A stretch of DNA of 64,000 nucleotides from Algoriphagus sp. TR-M9 (GTDB lineage Bacteria; Bacteroidota; Bacteroidia; Cytophagales; Cyclobacteriaceae): assembly GCF_027594545.1 (NCBI RefSeq), contig NZ_CP115160.1, positions 3,295,001 to 3,359,000 on the forward strand. The letters are read 5' to 3'. The notes under the pieces are model-generated. The model had not been told where the DNA came from. It made no database searches and saw nothing but the letters and a program-made list of their open reading frames with translations. Below are positions 28,568-36,713 of this stretch, piece after piece (positions within the stretch are counted from its first letter, which is position 1; each line of letters opens with the position of its first letter). The translations under genes and the position numbers were made by a program.

Positions 28568-28722
28568 GTTACTTAATCAAAAACGAATTGCTCAAGTATA
28601 GAAAAACATACATTAGCTCACCATTTTCTCAACCTCATTCGAATTTTCTGCTCTTTACATTAGTTTACCCTATCATGCAGCCACATGCTGCTCAAAATGA
28701 TCATTTTTAAAAATCACGAACA

Positions 28723-29517
28723 ATGGATTTAAAACTAGAGGACAAAAGCGCATTCATCAGTGGCTCCACGGCGGGAATTGGCTTTGCGATAGCAAAAAGA
28801 TTCCTCAATGAAGGCGCCACAGTAATCATCAACGGCAGGTCGCAGGAAAGCGTGGATCAGGCCATCTCAGCGCTAAAATCAGAAACCGGAAGCGAAAAAG
28901 TCTCAGGTATTCCAGCTGATTTCTCCAAATCGGAAGAGGTAGACAGGCTATTGAAAGCCTTACCTGAGGTAGATATATTGATCAATAATGCTGGAATTTT
29001 TGAACCAAAAGCATTCGTGGACATCCCCGATGAAGATTGGCTTAGGTTTTTCGAAATCAATGTACTCAGCGGGATAAGGCTGGCCAGACAGTATTTCCCT
29101 AAAATGCTAGCGAAAAACTGGGGGAGAATCATCTTCATCTCCAGTGAATCTGGAGTGTTCATCCCAGACGAAATGATCCATTACGGCATGACCAAAACTG
29201 CACAGTTAGCTGTGGCCAGAGGTCTGGCAGAACTCACCAAAGGATCTGATGTCACCGTAAATTCAATTTTGCCAGGCCCTACCAAATCCAGAGGTGTGGG
29301 CAAATTCATAGAAGACCTGTCTGAGTCCAGTGGAAAGTCTACAAATGCGGTTGAGAAAGAATTCTTCCAGGACATGAGACCTACCAGCCTCATTCAGCGA
29401 TTTGCCAAAGTGGAAGAGGTTGCCGATACGGTGGTTTACTATTCCAGCCCCTTGGCATCTGCCACCAATGGCGCTTCCATTCGTGTGGAAGGCGGTCTGG
29501 TGAAATCCATTATTTAA
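28723..29517 (+). CDS. Short-chain dehydrogenase/reductase (SDR) family protein
   Basis: The 264-residue classical SDR has the cofactor motif GSTAGIG (14-20), NNAG (about 88-91), the catalytic serine in FISSESG and Tyr154-x-x-x-Lys158 in YGMTK. Arginine in INGRSQES after the second strand suggests NADP(H) preference. Length and motif order are normal. Substrate unknown. It is 156 bases downstream of the Gfo/Idh gene and may form a catabolic neighbourhood with it. Confidence 0.9.
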   Translation: MDLKLEDKSAFISGSTAGIGFAIAKRFLNEGATVIINGRSQESVDQAISALKSETGSEKVSGIPADFSKSEEVDRLLKALPEVDILINNAGIFEPKAFVDIPDEDWLRFFEINVLSGIRLARQYFPKMLAKNWGRIIFISSESGVFIPDEMIHYGMTKTAQLAVARGLAELTKGSDVTVNSILPGPTKSRGVGKFIEDLSESSGKSTNAVEKEFFQDMRPTSLIQRFAKVEEVADTVVYYSSPLASATNGASIRVEGGLVKSII

Positions 29518-30128
29518 TGACTAAAGCAAAAAAAATAGCTCATGGATATACGGAATGATGCCAGTAACTAATATTACTCTACTTATAACCGGCCAGAAGA
29601 CCGAAGTGGCCTCAATTCTTAAGTTTAACATACCCTAGGCTGCTTTTGCCTCCTTACTGGCAGAAAAGCAGATATACAGAAAATAGTTGAATACAAAGCC
29701 CTGTTTTGAATTTGAAGCAGGGCTTTATTATTAGCCTACCCCCGAAAACTTCAGCAAAAACGAGCTTTCTAGAAAAAAAGTGAATTTTTATTCACCGCTT
29801 CAAGTCTTGCTTTTTATCAGCAAAGCCCAGAGTTTTCTTAAAAATAATCTATCTGGCAAAAAGTAGTTAATTTATTTTTTTATATAAGTACATAAGTTTT
29901 AAAATATTATTAGGTTATTTTTAATATTTACCGAAACCATTAACCCATTTTTTACCGTAAAAGCAAACAACCAATCATTCATTTTCAGAAAGATAGGATT
30001 TTTGGCCTGATTTTGGTTTTAGTATGCATGCATCCTTTTTGACAAAAATTGCATCTACATTAAAAACGATCAAGTCATCAAATCGGTAAAAACCACTAAC
30101 AGTTATTTAATCACTAAACCCACTTATT
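29518..30128 (+). other. AT-rich intergenic region of about 610 bases
   Basis: No ORF of coding character on either strand. It holds a nine-base-stem hairpin at 29695-29726 (AAAGCCCTG / CAGGGCTTT, loop 14) that may end transcription from the SDR gene, and a second hairpin at 29771-29795 oriented like a minus-strand terminator although no minus-strand gene is present. The stretch 29870-29960 is extremely AT-rich and probably includes the promoter of the DUF6600 gene. Confidence 0.45.
29695..29726 (+). terminator. Possible terminator downstream of the SDR gene
   Basis: AAAGCCCTG and CAGGGCTTT pair perfectly over nine bases; the following sequence ATTATTAG is only weakly T-rich, and the distance from the SDR stop (about 180 bases) is long. 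Confidence 0.4.
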
Positions 30129-31490
30129 ATGAAAACTCCAACAGTACCACGATGGATGAAATCCTTGATTATAGGGATCCTTGCCCTAGCATGGTTGAAC
30201 CCAAATGAAGCCAAAGCCGAATCCCCTTTAGGCGTGTCTTTTCAGGTTTTCTATGACGAATTGATGCCTTATGGCGACTGGGTCAAAGATGCACGATATG
30301 GCTACGTATGGCTTCCGGCAGTTTATCAGGACTTCCATCCCTATGGCACCAACGGTCACTGGGTCATGACCAGCTATGGCAACACTTGGGTTTCAGAATA
30401 TGACTGGGGCTGGGCGACATTCCACTATGGTCGTTGGTATTATGATGAGCACTTCCAAAGCTGGGCTTGGATCCCGGGCTACGAGTGGGGTCCGGCCTGG
30501 GTGGACTGGAGAACAGGAGGAGGGTACTACGGATGGGCTCCTATGGGACCGGGCTTTAGCGTTAGTGTCAGAGTCAACATCCCTGCTTTTCATTGGATAT
30601 TTGTCCCTCAGAGAAGGTTTGTATATCGCAACGTATATTCCTATTGCGTACCAAGAGCCAGAAGAGTAAACATTTACAACAGTACTACCATCATTAACAA
30701 TACGGTGGTGTACAATAACAATCATTACTATGCCGGTCCATCCCGAAGAGATGTGGAACGCGTGACCAGGAGATCCTATCCGGAGCTGCGGGTGCAAAAC
30801 AGCCGATCACCAGGAAGAGTGGCTGTTTCCAGAAATACTGTAAATGTATATCGCCCAGACCTTCAAAGCGCAAGAGAAACCAAAGTAGCCGCTAGACCTT
30901 CTAGAACCCTGGCTCCAGGTCAGGCTAGAACCAAACCTTCAGTGAGTCCATCCAGAGTGGGAACACGATCGGAGTCTGTATCTGAAAGATCAGCGAGTAC
31001 TCCGGCCAGATCTTCTAGATCTGTAGAAAGTCCATCATCGCCATCGAGAAAATCAAGCTCAACAAGCAGACCGAGCTCAACAAGCCCCTCTAGAAGTGGT
31101 TTCGAAACCAAGCCTTATTCCGGCTCTCAGACCAGAAGCGCCACACCTAGTCGGCAAAACCAAGCTCCTGCTTCCAGAAATTCCGAAACTAGACCGAGCA
31201 GACCATCGGCTCAGTCTAGTCCAAGCAATAGAACTACAGAAACTAGATCTACTCCTGCCAGAACTCAAAGTTCCAGTCCCAGAACCTCTACACGTAGCCA
31301 ATCTGCTCCTAAGCAGAAAGCTGCTCCTGCCAGAAGCCAATCCACTCCAAACAGAATAAAAAGTAGCCCCAGCAGAACTAGCACGAAGAGCACCCCGGCC
31401 AGATCTTCATCTTCTAGCAAGAGCTCAAGGTCATCCTCCAGTAGCTCTTCCTCTACAGGAAGCAGTAGATCCAGAGGCAACACAATCTGA
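30129..31490 (+). CDS. DUF6600-type secreted protein with long Arg/Ser/Pro-rich tail
   Basis: The 453-residue product has a signal peptide (about 1-29, ending NEAKA). Residues about 35-160 are tryptophan/tyrosine-rich with repeated G-x-W and Y-G-x-W units (YGDWV, YGYVWLP, NGHWV, DWGWATFHYGRW, SWAWIPGYEWGPAWVDW), the pattern of the DUF6600 domain. Residues from about 235 to the end are low complexity, dominated by Ser, Arg, Pro, Thr and Lys, with repeats such as TPARS, TRPS and PSR, and are expected to be disordered and strongly basic. The function is unknown; a surface or periplasmic polymer-binding role is a guess. It has its own terminator. Confidence 0.75.
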   Translation: MKTPTVPRWMKSLIIGILALAWLNPNEAKAESPLGVSFQVFYDELMPYGDWVKDARYGYVWLPAVYQDFHPYGTNGHWVMTSYGNTWVSEYDWGWATFHYGRWYYDEHFQSWAWIPGYEWGPAWVDWRTGGGYYGWAPMGPGFSVSVRVNIPAFHWIFVPQRRFVYRNVYSYCVPRARRVNIYNSTTIINNTVVYNNNHYYAGPSRRDVERVTRRSYPELRVQNSRSPGRVAVSRNTVNVYRPDLQSARETKVAARPSRTLAPGQARTKPSVSPSRVGTRSESVSERSASTPARSSRSVESPSSPSRKSSSTSRPSSTSPSRSGFETKPYSGSQTRSATPSRQNQAPASRNSETRPSRPSAQSSPSNRTTETRSTPARTQSSSPRTSTRSQSAPKQKAAPARSQSTPNRIKSSPSRTSTKSTPARSSSSSKSSRSSSSSSSSTGSSRSRGNTI

Positions 31491-31507
31491 TTTCAAACCT
31501 TAACAAG

Positions 31508-31537
31508 AAAGCATAGCCAACCGGTTATGCTTTTTTT
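31508..31537 (+). terminator. Terminator after the DUF6600 gene
   Basis: AGCATAGCC (31510-31518), loop AACC, GGTTATGCT (31523-31531), one G-T pair, then a run of T to 31537. Confidence 0.85.
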
Positions 31538-31603
31538 GTTTGAGGAGGCGAGTATCTAAGCCCTTAGTTTCGCCAAATAATATTCCGCATCATTCTTTTT
31601 GTC

Positions 31604-31611
31604 TATCTTTG
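31604..31611 (+). promoter_or_regulatory. Bacteroidota -7 promoter element for the SulP gene
   Basis: TATCTTTG matches TAnnTTTG. It lies inside the open frame that runs upstream of the transporter, showing that the true start is downstream and supporting the TTG at 31660. Confidence 0.5.
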
Positions 31612-31659
31612 CCACTTGTTTTCATACCTAGCGAACAGGTTCGCGCAAATCAAAATCCA

Positions 31660-33189
31660 TTGAAACATTACTTCAACCTATTCGATTTTAGCCAAAAAGT
31701 AGATTATAAAACAGAAGTCTTATCCGGGCTTACCGTAGCTATGGCTTTGATTCCAGAGGCTGTTGCCTTTGCATTTATTGCGGGGTTATCTCCCCTCACT
31801 GGTCTTTATGCCGCTTTCATGATGGGGCTAGTCACTTCCATATTGGGTGGTAGACCGGGAATGATCTCAGGAGCCACCGGCGCAGTAGCAGTAGTGATTG
31901 TCAGTTTGGCTGCTACGCATGGGGTAGAATATGTTTTTGCAGCGGTAGTCCTAGCAGGCATTTTACAGGTTACAGCTGGTGCTTTAAAACTAGGAAAACT
32001 GATGCGCTTAGTGCCTCATCCCGTGATTTTTGGTTTTGTAAATGGGCTGGCTATTATCATCTTCATGTCCCAATTGGACCAATTTAAAGATGCTAATGGA
32101 AACTGGCTTACCGGCAACACCATGTACATTTTGATGGGCTTAGTGCTGTTGACTATGCTGATCATTTGGGGTTTACCAAAGCTCACGAAAGCCATTCCTT
32201 CTTCTTTGACTGCAATTCTGGTAGTTTTCGGAGTAGTGTCTTTGCTAAACTTAGACACCAAAACCGTGGGCGACATGGCCAGCATTCAGGGCGGATTCCC
32301 TCCTTTTCACCTTCCTGCAGTTCCACTGACTTTCGAAACCTTACAAATCATTTTCCCTTATGCGGCCATTGTCGCAGGTGTTGGATTAATAGAGAGTTTG
32401 CTGACGCTGAATATCATTGATGAAATCACCGAAACCCGAGGCCGTGGCAACAAGGAAGCGGTGGCCCAGGGTATTGCCAATATGCTTTCTGGCGTATTTT
32501 CCGGAATGGGCGGTTGTGCTATGATAGGTCAAAGTTTGATTAATATTTCCTCAGGGGCACGAGCCAGATTGTCTGGGATTGTGGCCTCTGTCATGCTTTT
32601 GGTCTTTATTATGTTTGGTTCTAGCCTGATCGAGCAAGTACCAATGGCAGCACTCACGGGGCTGATGATTATGGTTTCTATAGGAACTTTTGAATGGGCC
32701 AGTCTTCGCACTTTTACCAAAATGCCTAAATCAGATGTTTTTCTGATGGTTTTGGTAACCTTGATAACCGCCTTCCTTCACAATCTTGCTCTGGCAGTTT
32801 TGATAGGTGTGATCCTGGCGGCTTTGTTTTTTGCTTGGGACAATGCCAAAAGAATCCGAGCCAGAAAACGTATTGATGCTGATGGAATAAAGCACTATGA
32901 AATGTTTGGCCCGCTGTTTTTTGGCTCAATCTCTGCGTTTAATGAAAAGTTTGATGTACTGAATGACCCAGAAGAGGTAATCATTGATTTTCAAGAAAGC
33001 CGAGTGGTGGATATGTCTGCTATAGAAGCTTTAAACAAACTGACTGAACGATACCAAAAAGTAGGAAAAAAAGTACATTTAAAGCACCTCAGCCCTGACT
33101 GCAGAAAATTACTGGCAAATGCAGATAAGCTAATCGATGTAAATGTCATAGAGGATCCCACCTATAAACTAGCTGTGGACAAGGTGTGA
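31660..33189 (+). CDS. SulP-family inorganic anion transporter
   Basis: The open frame extends upstream to 31540, but that part overlaps a terminator and contains a promoter-like element and non-family sequence; TTG at 31660 gives MKHYFNLFDFSQKVDYKTEVLSG, a normal SulP N-terminus, and a 509-residue protein. The membrane domain (about 20-400) has GLTVAMALIPEAVAFAFIAGLSPLTGLYAAF and GGRPGMISGATGAVAVV, both typical of the family. A C-terminal STAS domain (about 420-509) includes VIIDFQESRVVDMSAIEALNKL. Such proteins move sulphate, bicarbonate or related anions, often with sodium. Which anion is used is not readable. Confidence 0.88.
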   Translation: MKHYFNLFDFSQKVDYKTEVLSGLTVAMALIPEAVAFAFIAGLSPLTGLYAAFMMGLVTSILGGRPGMISGATGAVAVVIVSLAATHGVEYVFAAVVLAGILQVTAGALKLGKLMRLVPHPVIFGFVNGLAIIIFMSQLDQFKDANGNWLTGNTMYILMGLVLLTMLIIWGLPKLTKAIPSSLTAILVVFGVVSLLNLDTKTVGDMASIQGGFPPFHLPAVPLTFETLQIIFPYAAIVAGVGLIESLLTLNIIDEITETRGRGNKEAVAQGIANMLSGVFSGMGGCAMIGQSLINISSGARARLSGIVASVMLLVFIMFGSSLIEQVPMAALTGLMIMVSIGTFEWASLRTFTKMPKSDVFLMVLVTLITAFLHNLALAVLIGVILAALFFAWDNAKRIRARKRIDADGIKHYEMFGPLFFGSISAFNEKFDVLNDPEEVIIDFQESRVVDMSAIEALNKLTERYQKVGKKVHLKHLSPDCRKLLANADKLIDVNVIEDPTYKLAVDKV

Positions 33190-33227
33190 TTTGACATCTC
33201 TTTCAAAATAGTCGATCCTTAACAAGG

Positions 33228-33340
33228 AACTGTCTCAAAAGTATCGGTTGTCGAATTCAGCAAAGTCGAAAGGCAGCCTAATTTACAGGAATTACCCTTC
33301 GACTCCGCACAGGAAGGCAACCGATACTTTTGAGACAGTT
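33228..33340. repeat. MITE-like palindromic element with perfect 23-base terminal inverted repeats
   Basis: The left end (33228-33250, beginning AACTGTCTCAAAAGTATCGG) and right end (33318-33340) are perfect inverted complements over 23 bases. Inside, GTCGAAAGG and CCCTTCGAC form a further imperfect pair. It carries no ORF. A run of nine or more T follows the right end (to 33347), so it may also terminate transcription between the convergent SulP and serine-hydrolase genes. A decayed relative lies at 25129. Confidence 0.8.
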
Positions 33341-33351
33341 TTTTTTTAGTT

Positions 33352-33386
33352 AAAGCCATCGAGTCAGTAATTCAGACTGTGGCTTT
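33352..33386. terminator. Hairpin between convergent genes
   Basis: AAAGCCA...AGTC pairs with GACT...GGCTTT around a loop of about nine bases. The T-tract is weak on both strands, so termination is only possible, not certain. Confidence 0.35.
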
Positions 33387-33421
33387 CTTAAGCCTGCCTG
33401 TTACTTTTAAATTCTTCTCAA

Positions 33422-34714
33422 TTACTCTTCAAGAGCAGAGAAAACCATTTGACGGAACTTCCACCCCGTCTGATCTCCAGTACTTCCCTGAGTTTGCTTC
33501 ATAATGATACCAATTGTATTGGTCACCGGATCGGCAAAATACTGCGTATTAAAATACCCGCCCCAGTCAAAAGTACCTAGACTTCCTATACCTCCTTTGG
33601 CCACTCCATTTTCATCCACGAGACCAAAAGCCAATCCATAATCTTTGCCTCCATTTCCAAGCAAATCCCCTACTTGATTACGCATAATGGCGGCTATGGT
33701 GCTTGGGCTGAGTAATCTCTTGCCATTATAGGCACCTCCGTTCAAGTACATTTGAAGAAATTTAGCATAATCCTCAGCAGTGGACGATAGCCCGGCTCCA
33801 CCTGAAAAGAAGGTTTTTGCCCCTTGCTTTGGGTAATCCGGGTCATAAAATGTCTCCGGAAAAGCCACCCATTTTCCGTCTACCTTGTGGTGAATAGTCA
33901 CTAGACGCTCTCCCTGACTATCACTCAAGTAAAATCCTGTATCCTTCATCCCTAGTGGTTCAAAGATTCTAGACTTCAGGAACTGATCGAATGGCATTCC
34001 CGATATGATCTCTATGAAGTACCCCAGCACATCCAGTCCCTCGCTATAGGTATATTTGGTTCCAGGCTCGTGATGCAGAGGGAGCTTTGCCAGCTTCTTA
34101 ATGTTATCGCTGATTCGGACTGGCTCTGTGGTAAAAAGGTCCACAATCCCCGCTTTTTGGTAGATCATTTTCATCTGCTCATTACCATCAATCATGCCAT
34201 ACCCTAGCCCAGAGGTGTGAGTGAGCAGATGTCGTATAGTGATTTCACGCGGTGAAGGTCGTGCAGAAAAAGTAGAATCTTGATATCGAAATCCAGTCAA
34301 AATCTGAGGATTAGCAAACTCCGGAATATACTTGGATATGGGATCATCTAATTGAAACTTACCTTCCTCCCATAGCATCATCACAGCGGTAGAAGTGATG
34401 GCTTTGGTCTGGGATGCGATGCGAAAGATCTGGTCTTTTGCCATTTTTTCCCCAGTAGCCACATCTGCCATTCCCTTGGCCTCGTGATAGACAATTTGAC
34501 CATCCTTCACCACCAATGCCACCAAGCCAGGCACCTGATTTGAAGTTAAAGCTTCTGCGAGCATTTGGTCTATCCTATGGATTCGCTCTACGGAAATTCC
34601 ATCGGCAGATTGATTGCCTGCCGGCGTGAGAACTATGCTGGGATTTTGGGCAAAAACTGCTATTCCCACCAAAAAGGCCAGGCAAGCAGTAAACAGAGAA
34701 AATTTGATTTTCAT
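33422..34714 (-). CDS. Serine hydrolase, class C beta-lactamase-related
   Basis: The ATG at 34712-34714 is chosen because it gives a signal peptide (MKIKFSLFTACLAFLVGIAVFAQ); an in-frame start 30 codons upstream yields no signal and sits in the intergenic zone. The 430-residue protein carries the S-x-x-K nucleophile motif SQTK at 101-104, a YSEG segment near 219 at the position of the Y-x-N motif, and the late GGYFNTQY and TNTIGIIMKQTQG segments of the family. It is probably a periplasmic esterase, peptidase or D-aminopeptidase-like enzyme rather than a true beta-lactamase. The upstream htrA gene ends in a terminator, so it is monocistronic. Confidence 0.85.
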   Translation of the reverse strand: MKIKFSLFTACLAFLVGIAVFAQNPSIVLTPAGNQSADGISVERIHRIDQMLAEALTSNQVPGLVALVVKDGQIVYHEAKGMADVATGEKMAKDQIFRIASQTKAITSTAVMMLWEEGKFQLDDPISKYIPEFANPQILTGFRYQDSTFSARPSPREITIRHLLTHTSGLGYGMIDGNEQMKMIYQKAGIVDLFTTEPVRISDNIKKLAKLPLHHEPGTKYTYSEGLDVLGYFIEIISGMPFDQFLKSRIFEPLGMKDTGFYLSDSQGERLVTIHHKVDGKWVAFPETFYDPDYPKQGAKTFFSGGAGLSSTAEDYAKFLQMYLNGGAYNGKRLLSPSTIAAIMRNQVGDLLGNGGKDYGLAFGLVDENGVAKGGIGSLGTFDWGGYFNTQYFADPVTNTIGIIMKQTQGSTGDQTGWKFRQMVFSALEE

Positions 34715-34780
34715 AGGTTCTGGGTTTGATTTTAAAAAGGAAGTTAAAAAATCAAGCGTAATATCTACCCGAACCCCAAT

Positions 34781-34815
34781 AAAAAAGCTGGCCGATGAAT
34801 TCACATCGACCAGCT
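34781..34815 (-). terminator. Terminator after the HtrA gene at 34842
   Basis: On the minus strand AGCTGGTCGATG, loop TGAATT, CATCGGCCAGCT form a twelve-base stem with one T-G pair, followed by six T. It lies 27 bases beyond the protease stop codon. Confidence 0.88.
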
Positions 34816-34841
34816 AGATTTTTTCTATTTAGAAATTCTGC

Positions 34842-36344
34842 TTATTCCAGTTCGAAGTAATACTCCGTTCCGTCTTGGAACATACCCAAGACTACGATAT
34901 TTTCATCACCTACTTCCTCCAGGATTTCCAGAAGGTTTTCTACATCGGTAACTTTGATTCTACCTCGCTCGGTAATGATAGATGTAATGATAAAGCCTGG
35001 TCTGGCCCCAGAATCACTCCATCTTTCGCCTCCTACGGAGGAGATCAATGCCCCTCCTCCTATTCTTAGCTCCTCTTTCATTGAATCACTCAGGTCTTCG
35101 AAGATGACGCCTTGGAATTCATAAGTTTTAGGAATAACCTTTTCCACTATATCTGTATTTCCCGAGAAATTCTTCAGTATAGCAGTGGTTTTTCTAGCTT
35201 CTCCATTTCGCAAATATTCCACCTCTACCTCATCTCCAGGTCTTTTTCTAGCTACCATTTCTTGTAGATTGGCCACAGTATTGGTAGTGACACCGTCCAC
35301 AGCGATGATGATATCCCCTTCTTCTAGTCCGGCTTCTTCTCCTCCACTTCCTTCATTTACACCAGCTACATAAACACCTTGCTCCACTGGAAAATCCTTA
35401 TCCAGGTACTCTGCCAGTTCCGGTGAAATACTTTGGATTGAGACTCCCAGCAAGCCACGCTGCACAGTTCCATACATCATCAGGTCATCCATTACTTTTT
35501 TGACCAAAGTACTCGGTACCGCAAATGAATAACCACTATATGAGCCAGTACGGGATGCAATGGCAGTATTAATACCTATTAATTCTCCGGCAAGGTTCAC
35601 CAAAGCGCCACCGGAATTACCCGGATTGACCACAGCATCTGTCTGCAGAAAGGATTCTACGGACAAGTTGTTTTCCACCTCTCTTAATATCCCAATATTT
35701 CTAGCTTTAGCAGAAATAATCCCTGCTGTTACGGTTGAGTTTAGGTTGAATGGATTCCCTACAGCCAGCACCCATTCTCCGATGCGGGTTTTGTCAGAAT
35801 CACCAAATTTCACGAAAGGCAAGCCTTCAGCATCTATCTTAAGCAATGCCAAATCGGTAGTAGGATCTGTTCCTATCACCTTGGCTACATAGCGCTTATT
35901 GTTTTCCAAAGATATATCCACTTTGGTCGCATCTTCTACCACGTGGTTATTGGTAACAATGTAACCATCTGGCGAGATAATCACACCCGAACCTGAGCTC
36001 ACAGCACGTGGAGACTGCCTGCCTCCCTGCCCTCTTTGCTGAGGGGGAATACCAAAGAACTCTTCGAAAGGATTAGTCCGGCCTCGAGAAGGGGCAGAAT
36101 AAGAGATTTCACTTTGAATGTACACTACCGCAGGGGTGACCAGTTCTGCAGAAGCCACAAAATTGATCCCATCCGGGACCGTAAATTCATCGTCGGAAAG
36201 CAAGTTGACAAAACTGGCATTTTGCTTTTCGTCAAAGCTAGTGGCATTTTTGGGCTGAATGAGAAAGCTAACGCCTGCCAAAGCGACAATACCTCCAATA
36301 ATCGAGGCAAGTAGCAGTCCCAGAAAGAATTGTTTTTTGCTCAT
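34842..36344 (-). CDS. Do/HtrA-family periplasmic serine protease
   Basis: The 500-residue product has an N-terminal membrane anchor or signal (about 5-30), a Gly/Arg/Gln-rich linker (about 85-115) and a trypsin-like domain with the catalytic triad His134 (TNNHVVE), Asp164 (TTDLALLK) and Ser244 (NPGNSGGAL). PDZ1 follows at about 290-385 (RGLLGVSIQ, GSGGEEAGLEEGDIIIAVDG) and a degenerate PDZ2 at about 400-500. It degrades or refolds damaged envelope proteins. A second, distinct copy is at 51165. The start at 36342-36344 fits the signal. Confidence 0.93.
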   Translation of the reverse strand: MSKKQFFLGLLLASIIGGIVALAGVSFLIQPKNATSFDEKQNASFVNLLSDDEFTVPDGINFVASAELVTPAVVYIQSEISYSAPSRGRTNPFEEFFGIPPQQRGQGGRQSPRAVSSGSGVIISPDGYIVTNNHVVEDATKVDISLENNKRYVAKVIGTDPTTDLALLKIDAEGLPFVKFGDSDKTRIGEWVLAVGNPFNLNSTVTAGIISAKARNIGILREVENNLSVESFLQTDAVVNPGNSGGALVNLAGELIGINTAIASRTGSYSGYSFAVPSTLVKKVMDDLMMYGTVQRGLLGVSIQSISPELAEYLDKDFPVEQGVYVAGVNEGSGGEEAGLEEGDIIIAVDGVTTNTVANLQEMVARKRPGDEVEVEYLRNGEARKTTAILKNFSGNTDIVEKVIPKTYEFQGVIFEDLSDSMKEELRIGGGALISSVGGERWSDSGARPGFIITSIITERGRIKVTDVENLLEILEEVGDENIVVLGMFQDGTEYYFELE

Positions 36345-36713
36345 ATTTCCTCCTAATTAAATTTTATTTATTTACGCCATGCATATCCCAAATATTACAC
36401 CTGAAAAAATACGTCATAAGCCAAATTAACATGAATTAACCGAATTTCGCAGTGTTTAAGTATTTAACCTTACTCCTCAGCATTGATTTAAGATCAGTCA
36501 ATCCTGCAAGCTGACCAAAGCAGTCAAATTGACAGTTCATTAAACTATTCTTTATAGAAAACTGAGGCAAACCAAAGAATATTAAGGGCATTGCTTGAAA
36601 ATAATTATCTTAAACTTATCAAAGTCTACCTGAGAGCATGAATCAGGCATATATTACCTTTGAGCTCCCAAGTGATGATTTGATATGCTTAATCAATTTT
36701 TAAACTCTACCCC
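36345..36713 (+). other. Intergenic region between divergent htrA and mscS-type genes
   Basis: About 370 AT-rich bases with no ORF. Both genes must be driven from here. A TACCTTTG element lies at 36655 for the plus-strand gene; no exact -7 element was found for the protease gene. Confidence 0.45.
36655..36662 (+). promoter_or_regulatory. Bacteroidota -7 promoter element upstream of the MscS-type gene
   Basis: TACCTTTG matches TAnnTTTG about 52 bases before the ATG at 36714. No TTG at the -33 spacing was found. Confidence 0.4.

Noticed and set aside
30393..31483. Several long open frames overlapping the DUF6600 gene
   Set aside because: They are shadows caused by the biased composition of the Arg/Ser/Pro-rich tail and have no start context or domain.
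33422..34714. True beta-lactamase resistance gene
   Set aside because: It shares the S-x-x-K nucleophile, but the other motifs fit the broad serine hydrolase group; there is no mobile context or resistance cluster.
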